64,000 nucleotides of DNA from Ruminococcus sp. (lineage in GTDB: Bacteria; Bacillota; Clostridia; Oscillospirales; Ruminococcaceae). A program made the translations under genes and the position numbers. The stretch lies in assembly GCA_017542475.1 (NCBI GenBank), contig JAFXXD010000055.1:1-64000 (forward strand). Reading direction: 5' to 3'. The notes beneath the pieces were generated by a model. It saw only the letters and a program-made list of their open reading frames with translations. It was not told where the DNA came from and did not search any database. The stretch's first letter is position 1. The number at the start of each line of letters is the position of its first letter. Below are positions 33,497 through 42,390 of this stretch, one piece after another.

Positions 33497-35068
33497 TCAG
33501 AAAAGAGGAGCGACAAGCTTCAGCAGCTCACCTGCGACCTTGTAGAACAGCTTTTCGTGCCTGATAGTCTCGGGAGTGACCTGTCTGCATTTCGTGAGGG
33601 TGTCCTGAAAATCTGCCTCTATTTCGGGGATACAGCGCGTCTTGTACATATAAGCCGCGCACTCGAAGTGGTGGTAGAGGCTGCGGTAGTCGAGGTTTAT
33701 CGTGCCGACAACAGCCTTCTCGTCGTCGCAGACGAATACCTTCGAGTGTACGAAGCCGGGGGTATACTCGTATATCTTCACGCCCGCCTTTGTGAGTCCC
33801 GCATAGTGCGTCTTCGCGAGCGCATATGCGCCCTTTTTGTCGGGGATGCCGGGGAGTATGAGCTTGACGTCAATGCCGCGCTCAGCCGCGAAGCGTATCG
33901 CGCTTTCCATTTCGCCGTCGAGGATAAGGTACGGGGTCATTATGTGGACGTACTTCGTCGCGCGGTTGAGAATGTCCATATACACGGTCTCGCCGACCTT
34001 TTCGTCGTCGAGCGGGCAGTCTCCGTAGGGGAGCACGAAGCCGCAGTCCCTGTGCTCATCGCCGTAGGAAGCGCAGAGCCACTCGTCCCACCGATGATCG
34101 GTCTCGCTGACGTTCCACATCTGCAAAAACATCAGCGTGAAGCTGCGTACAGCCTCTCCGCGGAGCATTACCGCGCAGTCCTTCCAGTGACCGAATCTCT
34201 CGCGCATATTGATGTATTCGTCGCCGAAGTTGACTCCGCCCGTGAAGGCAGTCTTGCCGTCGATGACGAGTATCTTGCGGTGGTCGCGGTAGTTGTAATA
34301 GGTGGAGAGGAAGGGGAGTATCGGCGCGAATGCCTTGCCCTTGATACCGAGCTTTGCAAGGCGCTCGGGGTAGTCGTAGGTGAGGGTGGACATCTCGCAC
34401 ATCCCGTCGTACATCACGCGCACGTCCACGCCCTGCTGAGCCTTTCGGGCGAGTATATCGAGTATGCGTCCCCACATATAGCCCTCGTCGATGATGAAGT
34501 ACTCCATGAAGATGAAGTGCTCGGCTTTTTCGAGCTCCTCAAGCAGCGCCTCGAACTTCTTCTCGCCTATCGGGAAGTAGGTGACGTCGGTGTTGCTGTA
34601 TATCGGGAAGCAGCCGGTGCGGTTGATGTAGCGGCAGAGCGAGTCCGTGCCCGATTTCGCGAGCTCGGGGTCGCCGAGTATCTCGCTGTGCAGGGGGAGC
34701 ATTTCCCGTGATTCCTCGATAGCTCCCGTGACGAGCTTTTTTATCTTGATGTGTCCGAAGTCGCGCATCGTGAAGAAGAGGAGGATAGCTCCGGGGACGG
34801 GAAACAGCGTTATCAGCACGAGCCACGTCAGCTTGGCGGCGGAGTCCATCTCGCAGTTGAAGAGGTAGAACACCATCAGCACCGAGAACAGCACCAGCAG
34901 CACCTTTGCCTGCGGCAGATACTCCGTGAAAAGGAAGTAAATGGAGATGAGTATGGCTATCTGCACAAGAAGCAGCGCGATGATAAGGAATGCGCGGCTG
35001 AATATCAGCCTCCAGAAGCTTTTCTTGCGCTTCGGTATCAGCCGTATGATGTTTTCGAGCTCTTCCAT
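33497..35068 (-). CDS. cls: Cardiolipin synthase (phospholipase D family)
   Basis: 523 aa. Start at 35068, with GAAAGGAAG upstream. Two N-terminal membrane segments (about 22-45 and 50-75) are followed by two HKD motifs: HRKILVIDGKTAFTGGVN and HSKVFVCDDEKAVVGTINLD. It joins two phosphatidylglycerol molecules into cardiolipin at the membrane. It stands alone between dispersed repeats. Confidence 0.94.
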   Translation of the reverse strand: MEELENIIRLIPKRKKSFWRLIFSRAFLIIALLLVQIAILISIYFLFTEYLPQAKVLLVLFSVLMVFYLFNCEMDSAAKLTWLVLITLFPVPGAILLFFTMRDFGHIKIKKLVTGAIEESREMLPLHSEILGDPELAKSGTDSLCRYINRTGCFPIYSNTDVTYFPIGEKKFEALLEELEKAEHFIFMEYFIIDEGYMWGRILDILARKAQQGVDVRVMYDGMCEMSTLTYDYPERLAKLGIKGKAFAPILPFLSTYYNYRDHRKILVIDGKTAFTGGVNFGDEYINMRERFGHWKDCAVMLRGEAVRSFTLMFLQMWNVSETDHRWDEWLCASYGDEHRDCGFVLPYGDCPLDDEKVGETVYMDILNRATKYVHIMTPYLILDGEMESAIRFAAERGIDVKLILPGIPDKKGAYALAKTHYAGLTKAGVKIYEYTPGFVHSKVFVCDDEKAVVGTINLDYRSLYHHFECAAYMYKTRCIPEIEADFQDTLTKCRQVTPETIRHEKLFYKVAGELLKLVAPLF

Positions 35069-35091
35069 TTTTTTCACTTCCTTTCTCAAGG

Positions 35092-35440
35092 GCTCTGCCC
35101 TTGACCCGCCAGAGGCTCTGCCTCTGGACTCCGCAGGGGAACACAGTTCCCCTGACCCCTAACTACGTTGCCGCTCGCAAGCTCGCTCACTTTGTTCAAA
35201 AGGCAAAGTCTGCTTTCGGCGGGGAACAAATATCGGAATCGTTCATTCAACATATTGTAGGGGCGAATATTATCCGCCCGCAATTATACCGACAAACCAC
35301 CTGACATTATCTGTAGGGGACGCCGCCCCTCACTAACCGTGCCGTCCCCTCTGTCAGCTTCGCTGACATCTCCCCACACTGTGGGGAGTCACCCTGCAAG
35401 CCTTTGAAAAGGCTTGAGCGAAACTTTCGGCTTCGCGCTG
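35092..35440 (-). repeat. Composite of three dispersed repeat families
   Basis: 35092-35226 is an inverted CCGAAAGCAGAC-family unit. 35258-35335 carries GTAGGGGCG and GTAGGGGACG units. 35336-35440 holds the GTCAGCTTCGCTGAC and CTCCCCACACTGTGGGGAG hairpins and the GCAAGCCTTTGAAAAGGC unit, as at 47320-47413. A TTAGCC run follows (35480-35515). No gene seen in 35069-35514. Confidence 0.8.
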
Positions 35441-35514
35441 TAGTTTTTCTGCGACGGTAGTATTTTCCCGCGGACGTTACAAAAGCTAACGGCTAATGGC
35501 TAAAGGCTAACGGC

Positions 35515-36801
35515 TCAAATCGTGATTTCCGTCCCGCCGACGGGTCTTATCGTAAGTATGCGGCACGAGCCGAGCCCGAACACCCTATCCATTTCCGCGG
35601 CGTAGCTCTCCGCGAGGTAGGTCGGCACGAATGCCTGTATCGTTCCTGCAAAGCCTCCGCCGTGCACGCGAACGGCTCCGCAGCCGCCGAGGACGCGCCT
35701 GCTCAGCATTATCGCGAGCGGTATCTCCTGCCTGTCAGTCGCGCCTGCGGGACAGAGGTTCTGTAACAGCTCCGCCGACGATGTGCCCGATTCGTTCACA
35801 AGGCGGAAGAATTCTTCGAGGTCGCCGTTCTGCAAAGCCCCGGCTTCAAGTATGGCACGCTCGCTTTCTGCGAAGAAGTGTGCGGCACGGAGAATAGCCC
35901 TGTCAGAGCATTTTCCTCTCAGCTCGGGAAGACTGGCATAGAACTCGTCCTCGTCCACGTCGCGGAGGAACTCGGCTCCGAAGCACGCGGCTACGGACTT
36001 CATCTCCGCGGGGATAGCGGCGTACTCGCCGATTAGGTCGGCGTGGCTGCCCTTGGTGTCGGTTATGCAGAGGCTGTGACCCGCTCCCGTGAAATCGAAG
36101 CGCACGGGAGTTATCGCGGGCGCGGACGGGTCGGCGAAATCTATCGCCACGAAGCCGCCCACGGCGCTGACGGTCTGATCCATCAGACCGCTTGCCTTGC
36201 CGAAGTATTCGGTCTCGGCGAACTGCCCGATTTTGGCGATCTCAAGCGCTCCGGCTCTGCCGCCGTTGTACCGGAGGTCTATCATCGTGCCGATGAGGTT
36301 CTCGAAAGCCGCCGACGAGGACAAACCGCTCCCGATGAGGACGTCGGAGGTCGTATACGCCGTGAAGCCTCCGATCTCCACGCCGAGCTCCGCGAATTTT
36401 GCGGCGATACCGCGTATCAGTGCATTGGACGTGCCGCGCTCTTCCTCGCGGGGGGAGAGGTCGGAGAGGTCTATCTCACAGGGCTCGTGACCCTCGGAAT
36501 ATACGCGGATAAAGCCGTCGTCAGTGAAGTCGGCGAGGGCGATGCCGTCGAGGTCTACCGCCGCCGCGAGGACGCAGCCGTGCTGGTGGTCGGTGTGGTT
36601 GCCGCCTATCTCGGTTCTCCCGGGAGCAGAGAACACGCGCACGTCGTCACATTCGGGACAGAGCCGCGAGAAATGCTCGGCGGCGCTGAGGTAGCGGGCA
36701 CGCTGGCGGAGATATTCACGCTCGCCGTTTCCGTATAGCTCGCGGAAGCGCTCGTCGAGGCGTTCGCCCGACAAGGCGGAGCAGATTTCCTGTATAGTCA
36801 T
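35515..36801 (-). CDS. galK: Galactokinase
   Basis: 428 aa GHMP kinase. Start at 36801, with GGAAAGGA upstream; the longer frame runs into repeat DNA. The galactokinase signature GRTEIGGNHTDHQHG lies near residue 65, the GHMP ATP loop GSGLSSSAAFENL in mid-protein, and the C-terminal GGCGAVRVHGGGFAGT motif is present. It phosphorylates galactose to galactose-1-P. Leloir partners galT and galE are not in the window; the divergent GH130 gene suggests a setting of galactomannan or mannan use. Confidence 0.92.
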   Translation of the reverse strand: MTIQEICSALSGERLDERFRELYGNGEREYLRQRARYLSAAEHFSRLCPECDDVRVFSAPGRTEIGGNHTDHQHGCVLAAAVDLDGIALADFTDDGFIRVYSEGHEPCEIDLSDLSPREEERGTSNALIRGIAAKFAELGVEIGGFTAYTTSDVLIGSGLSSSAAFENLIGTMIDLRYNGGRAGALEIAKIGQFAETEYFGKASGLMDQTVSAVGGFVAIDFADPSAPAITPVRFDFTGAGHSLCITDTKGSHADLIGEYAAIPAEMKSVAACFGAEFLRDVDEDEFYASLPELRGKCSDRAILRAAHFFAESERAILEAGALQNGDLEEFFRLVNESGTSSAELLQNLCPAGATDRQEIPLAIMLSRRVLGGCGAVRVHGGGFAGTIQAFVPTYLAESYAAEMDRVFGLGSCRILTIRPVGGTEITI

Positions 36802-36857
36802 AATGTATCCTTTCCTGCGGCAGAAGAGCCGCCTGTTCAATGCGTAATGCGTAATTA

Positions 36858-36970
36858 TTGTAGGGGCGAGTTCCGCTCGCCCGATAGATATCCGAATATT
36901 GGCTGGCGCACGGATAAGCAGCACACCAAATCTTTGATTTGGATTGTGATGCTATATGCAGCTCTGCTGT
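36858..36970. repeat. Dispersed repeats between galK and the GH130 gene
   Basis: A TGTAGGGGCGAGTTCCGCTC unit (36859-36878), then CACCAAATCTTTGATTTGGA, GCTATATGCAGCTCTGCT. The second part recurs at 49380-49425. Then AT-rich DNA up to the GH130 promoter. Confidence 0.65.
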
Positions 36971-37168
36971 AATGCGCCCATACAAAGCCTATATACATTA
37001 TTATAAACTATATTTGGAAAAAAATCTACTGTTTCCGACAAAATTATTTTTCAGAGTGGATTTAATCTGATTTTGCTATGATTTAAGTACTGTTTTCCGT
37101 AGGATAAACAAAAACTTCGAGGGTTATTCAGCAATGTATACAAAGTTGGTGAAATGGCTCTGTCACTC

Positions 37169-37197
37169 TTGACAAGACAGGGAAAGAGTTGTATACT
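37169..37197 (+). promoter_or_regulatory. Strong promoter of GH130 gene with flanking GTATAC repeats
   Basis: TTGACA, 17 bp, TATACT. TGTATAC occurs at about 37136 and again within the -10 region, and GGCTCTGTCACTC / GACAAGACAGGGA lie between, so an operator could cover the promoter. A carbohydrate-responsive repressor is plausible but not shown. Confidence 0.7.
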
Positions 37198-37259
37198 TAA
37201 AGTATCAGGACACAAAGCAATAAATTAATCTGCTTTAAGTTATTTAAGGAGTGCATTTT

Positions 37260-38279
37260 ATGTCAGACATCAAGCTCATCTGCCCGCCTCTCCCGAATAT
37301 GCCGTGGCAGGACAAGCCCGCGGGCTGTACCGCTCCGATGTGGCGCCATACCGAGAATCCAATCATCGGACGGAACCCTCTCCCCGATGTTGCGCGTATC
37401 TTCAACAGCGCCGTTATGCCCTACGGTGACGGCTTCGTCGGCGTTTTCCGCGGCGAGCAGCGCGACGGCGTCTCTCACATCTACTTCGGCACCAGCAGGG
37501 ACGCTCTTCACTGGGACTTCGAGCCCGAGAAGATACCCTTCCTCGATGAGAACGGCGAGCCATTCCAGCCGATATACGCTTATGACCCCCGTCTCGTTAA
37601 GGTCGATGACACCTACTACGCGATGTGGTGTCAGGATATGTACGGAGCGTCGATAGGCGTCGCCAAGACCAAGGACTTCAAGAGCTTCACCCGCATCGAG
37701 AACCCGTTCCTTCCCTATAACAGGAACGCCGTGCTCTTCCCGCGCAGGATAAACGGCAACTTCGTTATGCTGTCGCGTCCGTGCGATAACGGGCACACAG
37801 CTTTCGGCGACATCTTCCTCAGCGAGAGCCCCGATATGCAGTTCTGGGGACGTCACCGCCACGTAATGGGCAGGACGAGCTGCTGGTGGGAGGGTCTGAA
37901 AATAGGCGGCGGAGCTGCTCCCATCGAGACGGACAAGGGCTGGCTGATGTTCTATCACGGAGTTGTCAACACCTGCAACGGGTACGTCTACAGCGTGGGT
38001 GCGGCGATACTCGACCTCGACGAGCCCTCGAAGGTGCTCCACCGCTGTGCGAGCTATGTGCTTACCCCCGAGGAGTGGTACGAGGAGCGCGGCTTCGTGC
38101 CGAACGTGTGCTTCCCGTGCGCGACCCTCCACGACTCCGAGACTGGCAGGATAGCACTGTATTACGGCTGCGCGGACAGCTACGTCGGCGTTGCCTACAC
38201 CACTGCTCAGGAGATCTACGACTATATCCTCAAATACGACCACGCCTCGGAAGACGACAAGTGCCTCGGAAGAAGATAA
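37260..38279 (+). CDS. GH130 mannoside phosphorylase
   Basis: 339 aa, with AAGGAG eight bases before ATG 37260. A five-bladed propeller protein of glycoside hydrolase family 130; the general acid region is IYAYDPRLVK with Asp109, and conserved RNAVLFPRR and SRPCDNGHTAFGDI loops surround the phosphate site. Such enzymes cleave beta-1,4-mannosyl-glucose or beta-1,4-mannooligosaccharides with phosphate, giving mannose-1-P. The length and motifs resemble the mannooligosaccharide phosphorylases of Ruminococcus. No signal peptide, so cytoplasmic. The product could enter metabolism through the phosphohexomutase at 31271-32983. Confidence 0.9.
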   Translation: MSDIKLICPPLPNMPWQDKPAGCTAPMWRHTENPIIGRNPLPDVARIFNSAVMPYGDGFVGVFRGEQRDGVSHIYFGTSRDALHWDFEPEKIPFLDENGEPFQPIYAYDPRLVKVDDTYYAMWCQDMYGASIGVAKTKDFKSFTRIENPFLPYNRNAVLFPRRINGNFVMLSRPCDNGHTAFGDIFLSESPDMQFWGRHRHVMGRTSCWWEGLKIGGGAAPIETDKGWLMFYHGVVNTCNGYVYSVGAAILDLDEPSKVLHRCASYVLTPEEWYEERGFVPNVCFPCATLHDSETGRIALYYGCADSYVGVAYTTAQEIYDYILKYDHASEDDKCLGRR

Positions 38280-38299
38280 GTGCACATTTCCGAGTAAGG

Positions 38300-38655
38300 C
38301 ATAAATAAAGCCCGAAAGCGTAACCGTAATACTCATATTGAAGTAATACGCGGACTTATTGAGGAGGGACTCTTTTGAAGAAGGGTCCCCGCTTACGGCG
38401 GCGGTCCCCTCTGTCGCTTCGCGACATCTCCTCGCACTGCGGGGAGTCACCTCAAACTCGTCTCCTAAAACTTTCAATTTAAATTTTGCCCCTATGGGGT
38501 GCTCTCATTGAAAAGTAGGACTTACTTTTTTCGTATCAGGAGAGCACCCCATAGGGGCAAATTTTGGACTAAAGGTCTTTGGAAAAGGTCCTTTCCCGGT
38601 AGGTTCACATAATGCTGCTGTATAGGTATTACAGCTAACTGTATCGGGTTTTTTT
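38300..38655 (-). repeat. Dispersed repeat, copy 2 (uninterrupted)
   Basis: Inverted relative to the copy at 9361-9640 and carrying the extra outer arm also seen at 3385-3474. Parts on the plus strand: GTAATACGCGGACTTATTGA, GTCGCTTCGCGAC, CTCGCACTGCGGGGAG, the palindrome 38481-38564 with loop 38507-38539, the CCTTTCCCGGTAGGTTCACA arm, and CTGTATCGGG followed by seven Ts just at the stop of the ABC gene. It fills the gap 38280-38653 between convergent genes and probably ends both transcripts. Confidence 0.85.
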
Positions 38656-40393
38656 ACGTTGCAAACTGGCTGTTGTAGAGCTCGGAGTAGAAGCCGCCCT
38701 TAGCCATAAGCTCGGCGTGGCTGCCCTGCTCGACAACATTGCCCTGCTTCATAACGAGAATGATGTCGGAATTCTTTATCGTGGAGAGACGGTGCGCGAT
38801 AATGAAGCTCGTCTTGCCCTCCATGAGCTTGACGAAGGCACGCTGTATGCGGTGCTCGGTGCGGAGGTCGATAGAGCTCGTCGCCTCGTCGAGAATGAGC
38901 ATCGGCGGGTCCATGAGCATAACTCGCGCAATGCAGATGAGCTGCTTCTGCCCCTGCGAGAGTCCGCTGTCCTCGGATATGACGGTATCGTAGCCATTGG
39001 GCAGTCGCTTGATGAAGCCGTGCGCGTGGACTGCCTTAGCCGCGGCGACGATCTGCTCACGGGTCGCGTCGGGGAGACCGTAAGCGATGTTCTCGGCAAC
39101 AGTTCCCGTGAACACCCACGTTTCCTGCAGGACCATACCGAAGCTCCCGCGCAGGCTGTCGCGCGTGACGGAGCTTATATCCCTGCCCGAGACGGTTATC
39201 CTGCCGCTCTCAATATCGTAGAATCGGAGCAGGAGGTTTATCATCGTGGATTTGCCGCAGCCCGTCGGACCGACGATAGCCACGCGCTGACCGCGCTTGA
39301 CGTCGAGGTTGAAGTCCTGTATGAGCTTGATTTTCGGCGAGTAAGAGAAGTTCACGTGGCTGAATGAGAGCTCGCCTGTGAGGTCGGTGAGCCTGTCGAG
39401 GTCTGAGTCGTCGCTGACCTCCTCCTCGTCGAGCAGATCGAACACGCGCTTAGCCGAAGCCACGGCGTTCTGGAGCTCCGCAAACACGCCCGATATCTCG
39501 TTGAAGGGCTTGGTGTACTGATTGGAGTAGGCGAGGAAGCTCGAAAGCCTGCCGACCGACATCGCCCCGATAAACGGGAAATTGCCTATCGCGCCGAGAG
39601 CTCCGAGCAGACCTACAGCCGCATAAATGAGCCCGTTCACGAAGCGGGTGGTGGGGTTGGTCATCGAGCTGAAAAAGGTCGCCTTGGTGCCTGTTTTGCC
39701 GTAGGAGCGGTTTATCTCCGCGAAGCGTTCCTCCGCGCGTCCGCCGTAGACAAAAGCCTTGACGAGCTTCTGATTGCCTGCCATTTCCTCTGCGAGCCCG
39801 ACCATATCGCCTCTCAGCTTCGACTGTCTGACGTAGGAATCGTGGGAAGCCTTGGTAATGCGTGAGGCGGCGATGAACGACAGGGGGGTGAGCAGCACGA
39901 CCACTATCGCTATCTTGTAGTTGATCGTCATCATAAAGACGAGGGTGCCGATTATCGTGATGACGCCGCTGAAAAACTGCGTAAAGCCCTGTAACAAGCC
40001 GTCCGAGACTATCTCGATGTCGTTGATGACACGGCTCGTGAGCTCGCCCTTGGTGCGGCGGTCGGTGTAGCTGAGCGGCACGCGCTGGAGCTTTGCGAAT
40101 GCGTCGGCACGTATATCGCGGACGGTCATAAACGCGAGCTTATTGGTGCAGAGACTCATCAGCCACTGGAAGAGACCGCTTGCAGCTACCGATATACCGA
40201 GCTTTATGACGATGTGCAGGATCCTGTCGAAGTCAACGTTCCCCGCACCTACACAGCAGTCCACAGCCTCGCCGATGAATACAGGAACGGCGAGCGAGAG
40301 CGATATCCCTGCCGCCGCGAATATGACCGTGAGCACGAAAAACGCGATATACGGTTTTGCGTAGGAGAACACGCGCTTTAAAGTCTTAACCAT
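38654..40393 (-). CDS. ABC exporter half-transporter with consensus ATPase site
   Basis: 579 aa: six membrane helices (about 15-320), then the ATPase domain with Walker A GPTGCGKST, signature LSQGQKQLICIARVM, Walker B MLILDEATSSID (catalytic Glu present) and switch IIAHRLST. The signature has Gln where Gly is usual (LSQGQ), which is common in half-exporters of this kind. Its start overlaps the stop of the upstream half-transporter by eight bases, so the two form a heterodimeric exporter of the LmrCD/TM287-288 type. Substrate not predictable. Confidence 0.93.
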   Translation of the reverse strand: MVKTLKRVFSYAKPYIAFFVLTVIFAAAGISLSLAVPVFIGEAVDCCVGAGNVDFDRILHIVIKLGISVAASGLFQWLMSLCTNKLAFMTVRDIRADAFAKLQRVPLSYTDRRTKGELTSRVINDIEIVSDGLLQGFTQFFSGVITIIGTLVFMMTINYKIAIVVVLLTPLSFIAASRITKASHDSYVRQSKLRGDMVGLAEEMAGNQKLVKAFVYGGRAEERFAEINRSYGKTGTKATFFSSMTNPTTRFVNGLIYAAVGLLGALGAIGNFPFIGAMSVGRLSSFLAYSNQYTKPFNEISGVFAELQNAVASAKRVFDLLDEEEVSDDSDLDRLTDLTGELSFSHVNFSYSPKIKLIQDFNLDVKRGQRVAIVGPTGCGKSTMINLLLRFYDIESGRITVSGRDISSVTRDSLRGSFGMVLQETWVFTGTVAENIAYGLPDATREQIVAAAKAVHAHGFIKRLPNGYDTVISEDSGLSQGQKQLICIARVMLMDPPMLILDEATSSIDLRTEHRIQRAFVKLMEGKTSFIIAHRLSTIKNSDIILVMKQGNVVEQGSHAELMAKGGFYSELYNSQFAT

Positions 40394-42113
40394 TGCCGTC
40401 CTCCTTCTCGTTCATCTGCGAACGGTAGATGTCGCGGTAGACCTCGCAGCTTTCGAGGAGCTCGTCGTGCGTTCCGATACCGACGGGAGCACCGTCCTCC
40501 ATAACGATTATCCTGTCGGCGTCTCTGAGGGAGGTCGTGCGCTGTGATATCATCACGACGGACGTCCCCGCGAGGTCGGCTTTCAGCGCCTTGCGGAGCT
40601 TTAAATCGGTCGCGTAGTCGAGCGCGCTGGTGGAGTCGTCGAGGATGAGGATATCGGGCTTGCCGACGAGAGCGCGCGCAATCGCGATACGCTGCTTCTG
40701 TCCGCCCGAGAGGTTCTTTCCGCCCTGCGATATGCGGGTGTCGAGCCCGTTCGGGAGCTTCTCCGCGAATTCCCAAGCCTGCGCGGTTTTCAGCGCGGCG
40801 ATTATTTCCTCGTCGGTCGCGTCGGACTTGCGCCACTGCATATTCTCGCGGAGCGTCCCCGTGAACAGCACCGCCTTCTGCGGAACAGTGCCGATGATAC
40901 CGCGCAAAGCCTCAACATTGACGTCGCTGACGTCCACGCCCGAGACGATGACCTCGCCCGCCGTCGGACGGTAGAACGCGGGAATGAGGGCGGCGGCAGT
41001 GGATTTACCGCTTCCCGTGCCGCCGATGATACCGAGCATCTCACCGCGTCTGAGCGTGAACGAGAGGTCGTGCACGGAATCCTCGCCCGAATTCTCGTAT
41101 CCAAAGGATACCCCGCGGAATTCGATGATGTTCTCACTTTCGCGGTCGGGGAGCACATCTCCCGTCTCCTCGGGCGGGAGCGCGAATACCTCGCTGATTC
41201 GGTTCGCGGAGGCAAAAGCCTTCGTGAATATGACGATGAGGTTCGCGAGCACCACCAGCGCAAGCAGTATCTGCGTCATATAGTTGGTGAATGCGGTCAG
41301 CTCTCCCTGAGTGAGGCTGCCCGAGTTTATACGCAGTCCGCCGAACCATATGATAGCCACGATACCGAGGTTCATTATCATAAAGGCGGCGGGATTGAGG
41401 ATAGCCGATATCCTGCCGACAGCGGCGGAGCACTCCGCGATGTCGTTGACGGCTTCATTGAACTCCTCAATTTCCTCGTTCTGACGTGAGAATGCGCGGA
41501 TAACGCGCGTGCCCTCGAGGCTCTCGCGGGTCAGCAGGGCGGCGCGGTCGAGCTTCTGCTGGGTCTTTTTGTACATCGGGACAGTCCTGCGCATGATGAA
41601 AAAGATTATCAGCGAGATGAGCGGCGCGGCGATGATGAGCACCAGCGATAGCCGCATATCGATCGTGAACGCCATAACTGCCGCTCCGATGACGAGAAAG
41701 GGCGCTCTTACGGCGAGCCTGATGAACATATTCACGCCGTTCTGCACGGTCATGGAGTCGTTGGTCAGGCGGTTCACGAGCGAGGACGTGCCTATCCTGT
41801 CGATGCTCGTGTACGACAGCGAATTGATATGCTTATACAGCGCCGCGCGGAGCTCCGTGCCGAAGCCGTATGCGCATTTTGCCGCGAGGAACTGGCAGGT
41901 CAGCGCGAAGCCGAGCCCGCACACTCCGAGCAGGACGATGACGCCGCTCATTTTCCACACGTAGGTGCTGTCCTTGTTGGCGATGCCGTTGTCGATTATC
42001 TTAGCCATAACGAGCGGTACGATGAGCTCGAATATTGCCTCGAGGAGCTTGAAGAACGGACCGAGCACGAGCTCCTTACTGTAGTTTTTCAGATATCTGA
42101 GAAGTCTTTTCAT
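40386..42113 (-). CDS. ABC exporter half-transporter with degenerate ATPase site
   Basis: 575 aa, start at 42113 (GAGG five bases upstream); the frame further upstream runs into repeats. Six membrane helices, Walker A GGTGSGKST, signature LSGGQKQRIAIARAL, Walker B LILDDSTSALD. The catalytic Glu after Walker B is Asp, as in the degenerate half (TM287, LmrC) of heterodimeric exporters, and the switch loop reads ISQRTTSL, lacking the usual His. The paired downstream gene has the full site. Together they form one asymmetric drug, lipid or peptide exporter. Confidence 0.93.
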   Translation of the reverse strand: MKRLLRYLKNYSKELVLGPFFKLLEAIFELIVPLVMAKIIDNGIANKDSTYVWKMSGVIVLLGVCGLGFALTCQFLAAKCAYGFGTELRAALYKHINSLSYTSIDRIGTSSLVNRLTNDSMTVQNGVNMFIRLAVRAPFLVIGAAVMAFTIDMRLSLVLIIAAPLISLIIFFIMRRTVPMYKKTQQKLDRAALLTRESLEGTRVIRAFSRQNEEIEEFNEAVNDIAECSAAVGRISAILNPAAFMIMNLGIVAIIWFGGLRINSGSLTQGELTAFTNYMTQILLALVVLANLIVIFTKAFASANRISEVFALPPEETGDVLPDRESENIIEFRGVSFGYENSGEDSVHDLSFTLRRGEMLGIIGGTGSGKSTAAALIPAFYRPTAGEVIVSGVDVSDVNVEALRGIIGTVPQKAVLFTGTLRENMQWRKSDATDEEIIAALKTAQAWEFAEKLPNGLDTRISQGGKNLSGGQKQRIAIARALVGKPDILILDDSTSALDYATDLKLRKALKADLAGTSVVMISQRTTSLRDADRIIVMEDGAPVGIGTHDELLESCEVYRDIYRSQMNEKEDGNG

Positions 42114-42181
42114 TATTGCCTCTGTTTGAAAACGGGCGCAATGAATGCGCCCTGAATACTGAAAGCCATTTTTCGTAATTG

Positions 42182-42390
42182 TTACCCGCCGAAAGCAGAG
42201 TAAGCCGTTTGTACAGGCTGAGCGAGCTTGCGAGCGGGCTCGTAGTTGGATTCCAAAGGGCTGTGCCCTTTGGCAGGGTCTGGGGCAGAGCCCCAGCGGA
42301 GTCCAGAGGAAGAGCCTCTGGCGGATCCCAAAGGCAGAGCCTTGGCAGGGTCTGGGGCAGTGCCCCGGCGGGTCAAGGGCAGAGCCCTTG
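42182..42390 (+). repeat. CCGAAAGCAGAC-family dispersed repeat
   Basis: Starts ACCCGCCGAAAGCAGAGTAA and continues as a chain of hairpin modules (CAAAGGGCTGTGCCCTTTG, CTGGGGCAGAGCCCCAG, CCAGAGGAAGAGCCTCTGG and others), ending at the stop of the next minus-strand gene. More modules than other copies, as if units expand and contract. Confidence 0.85.
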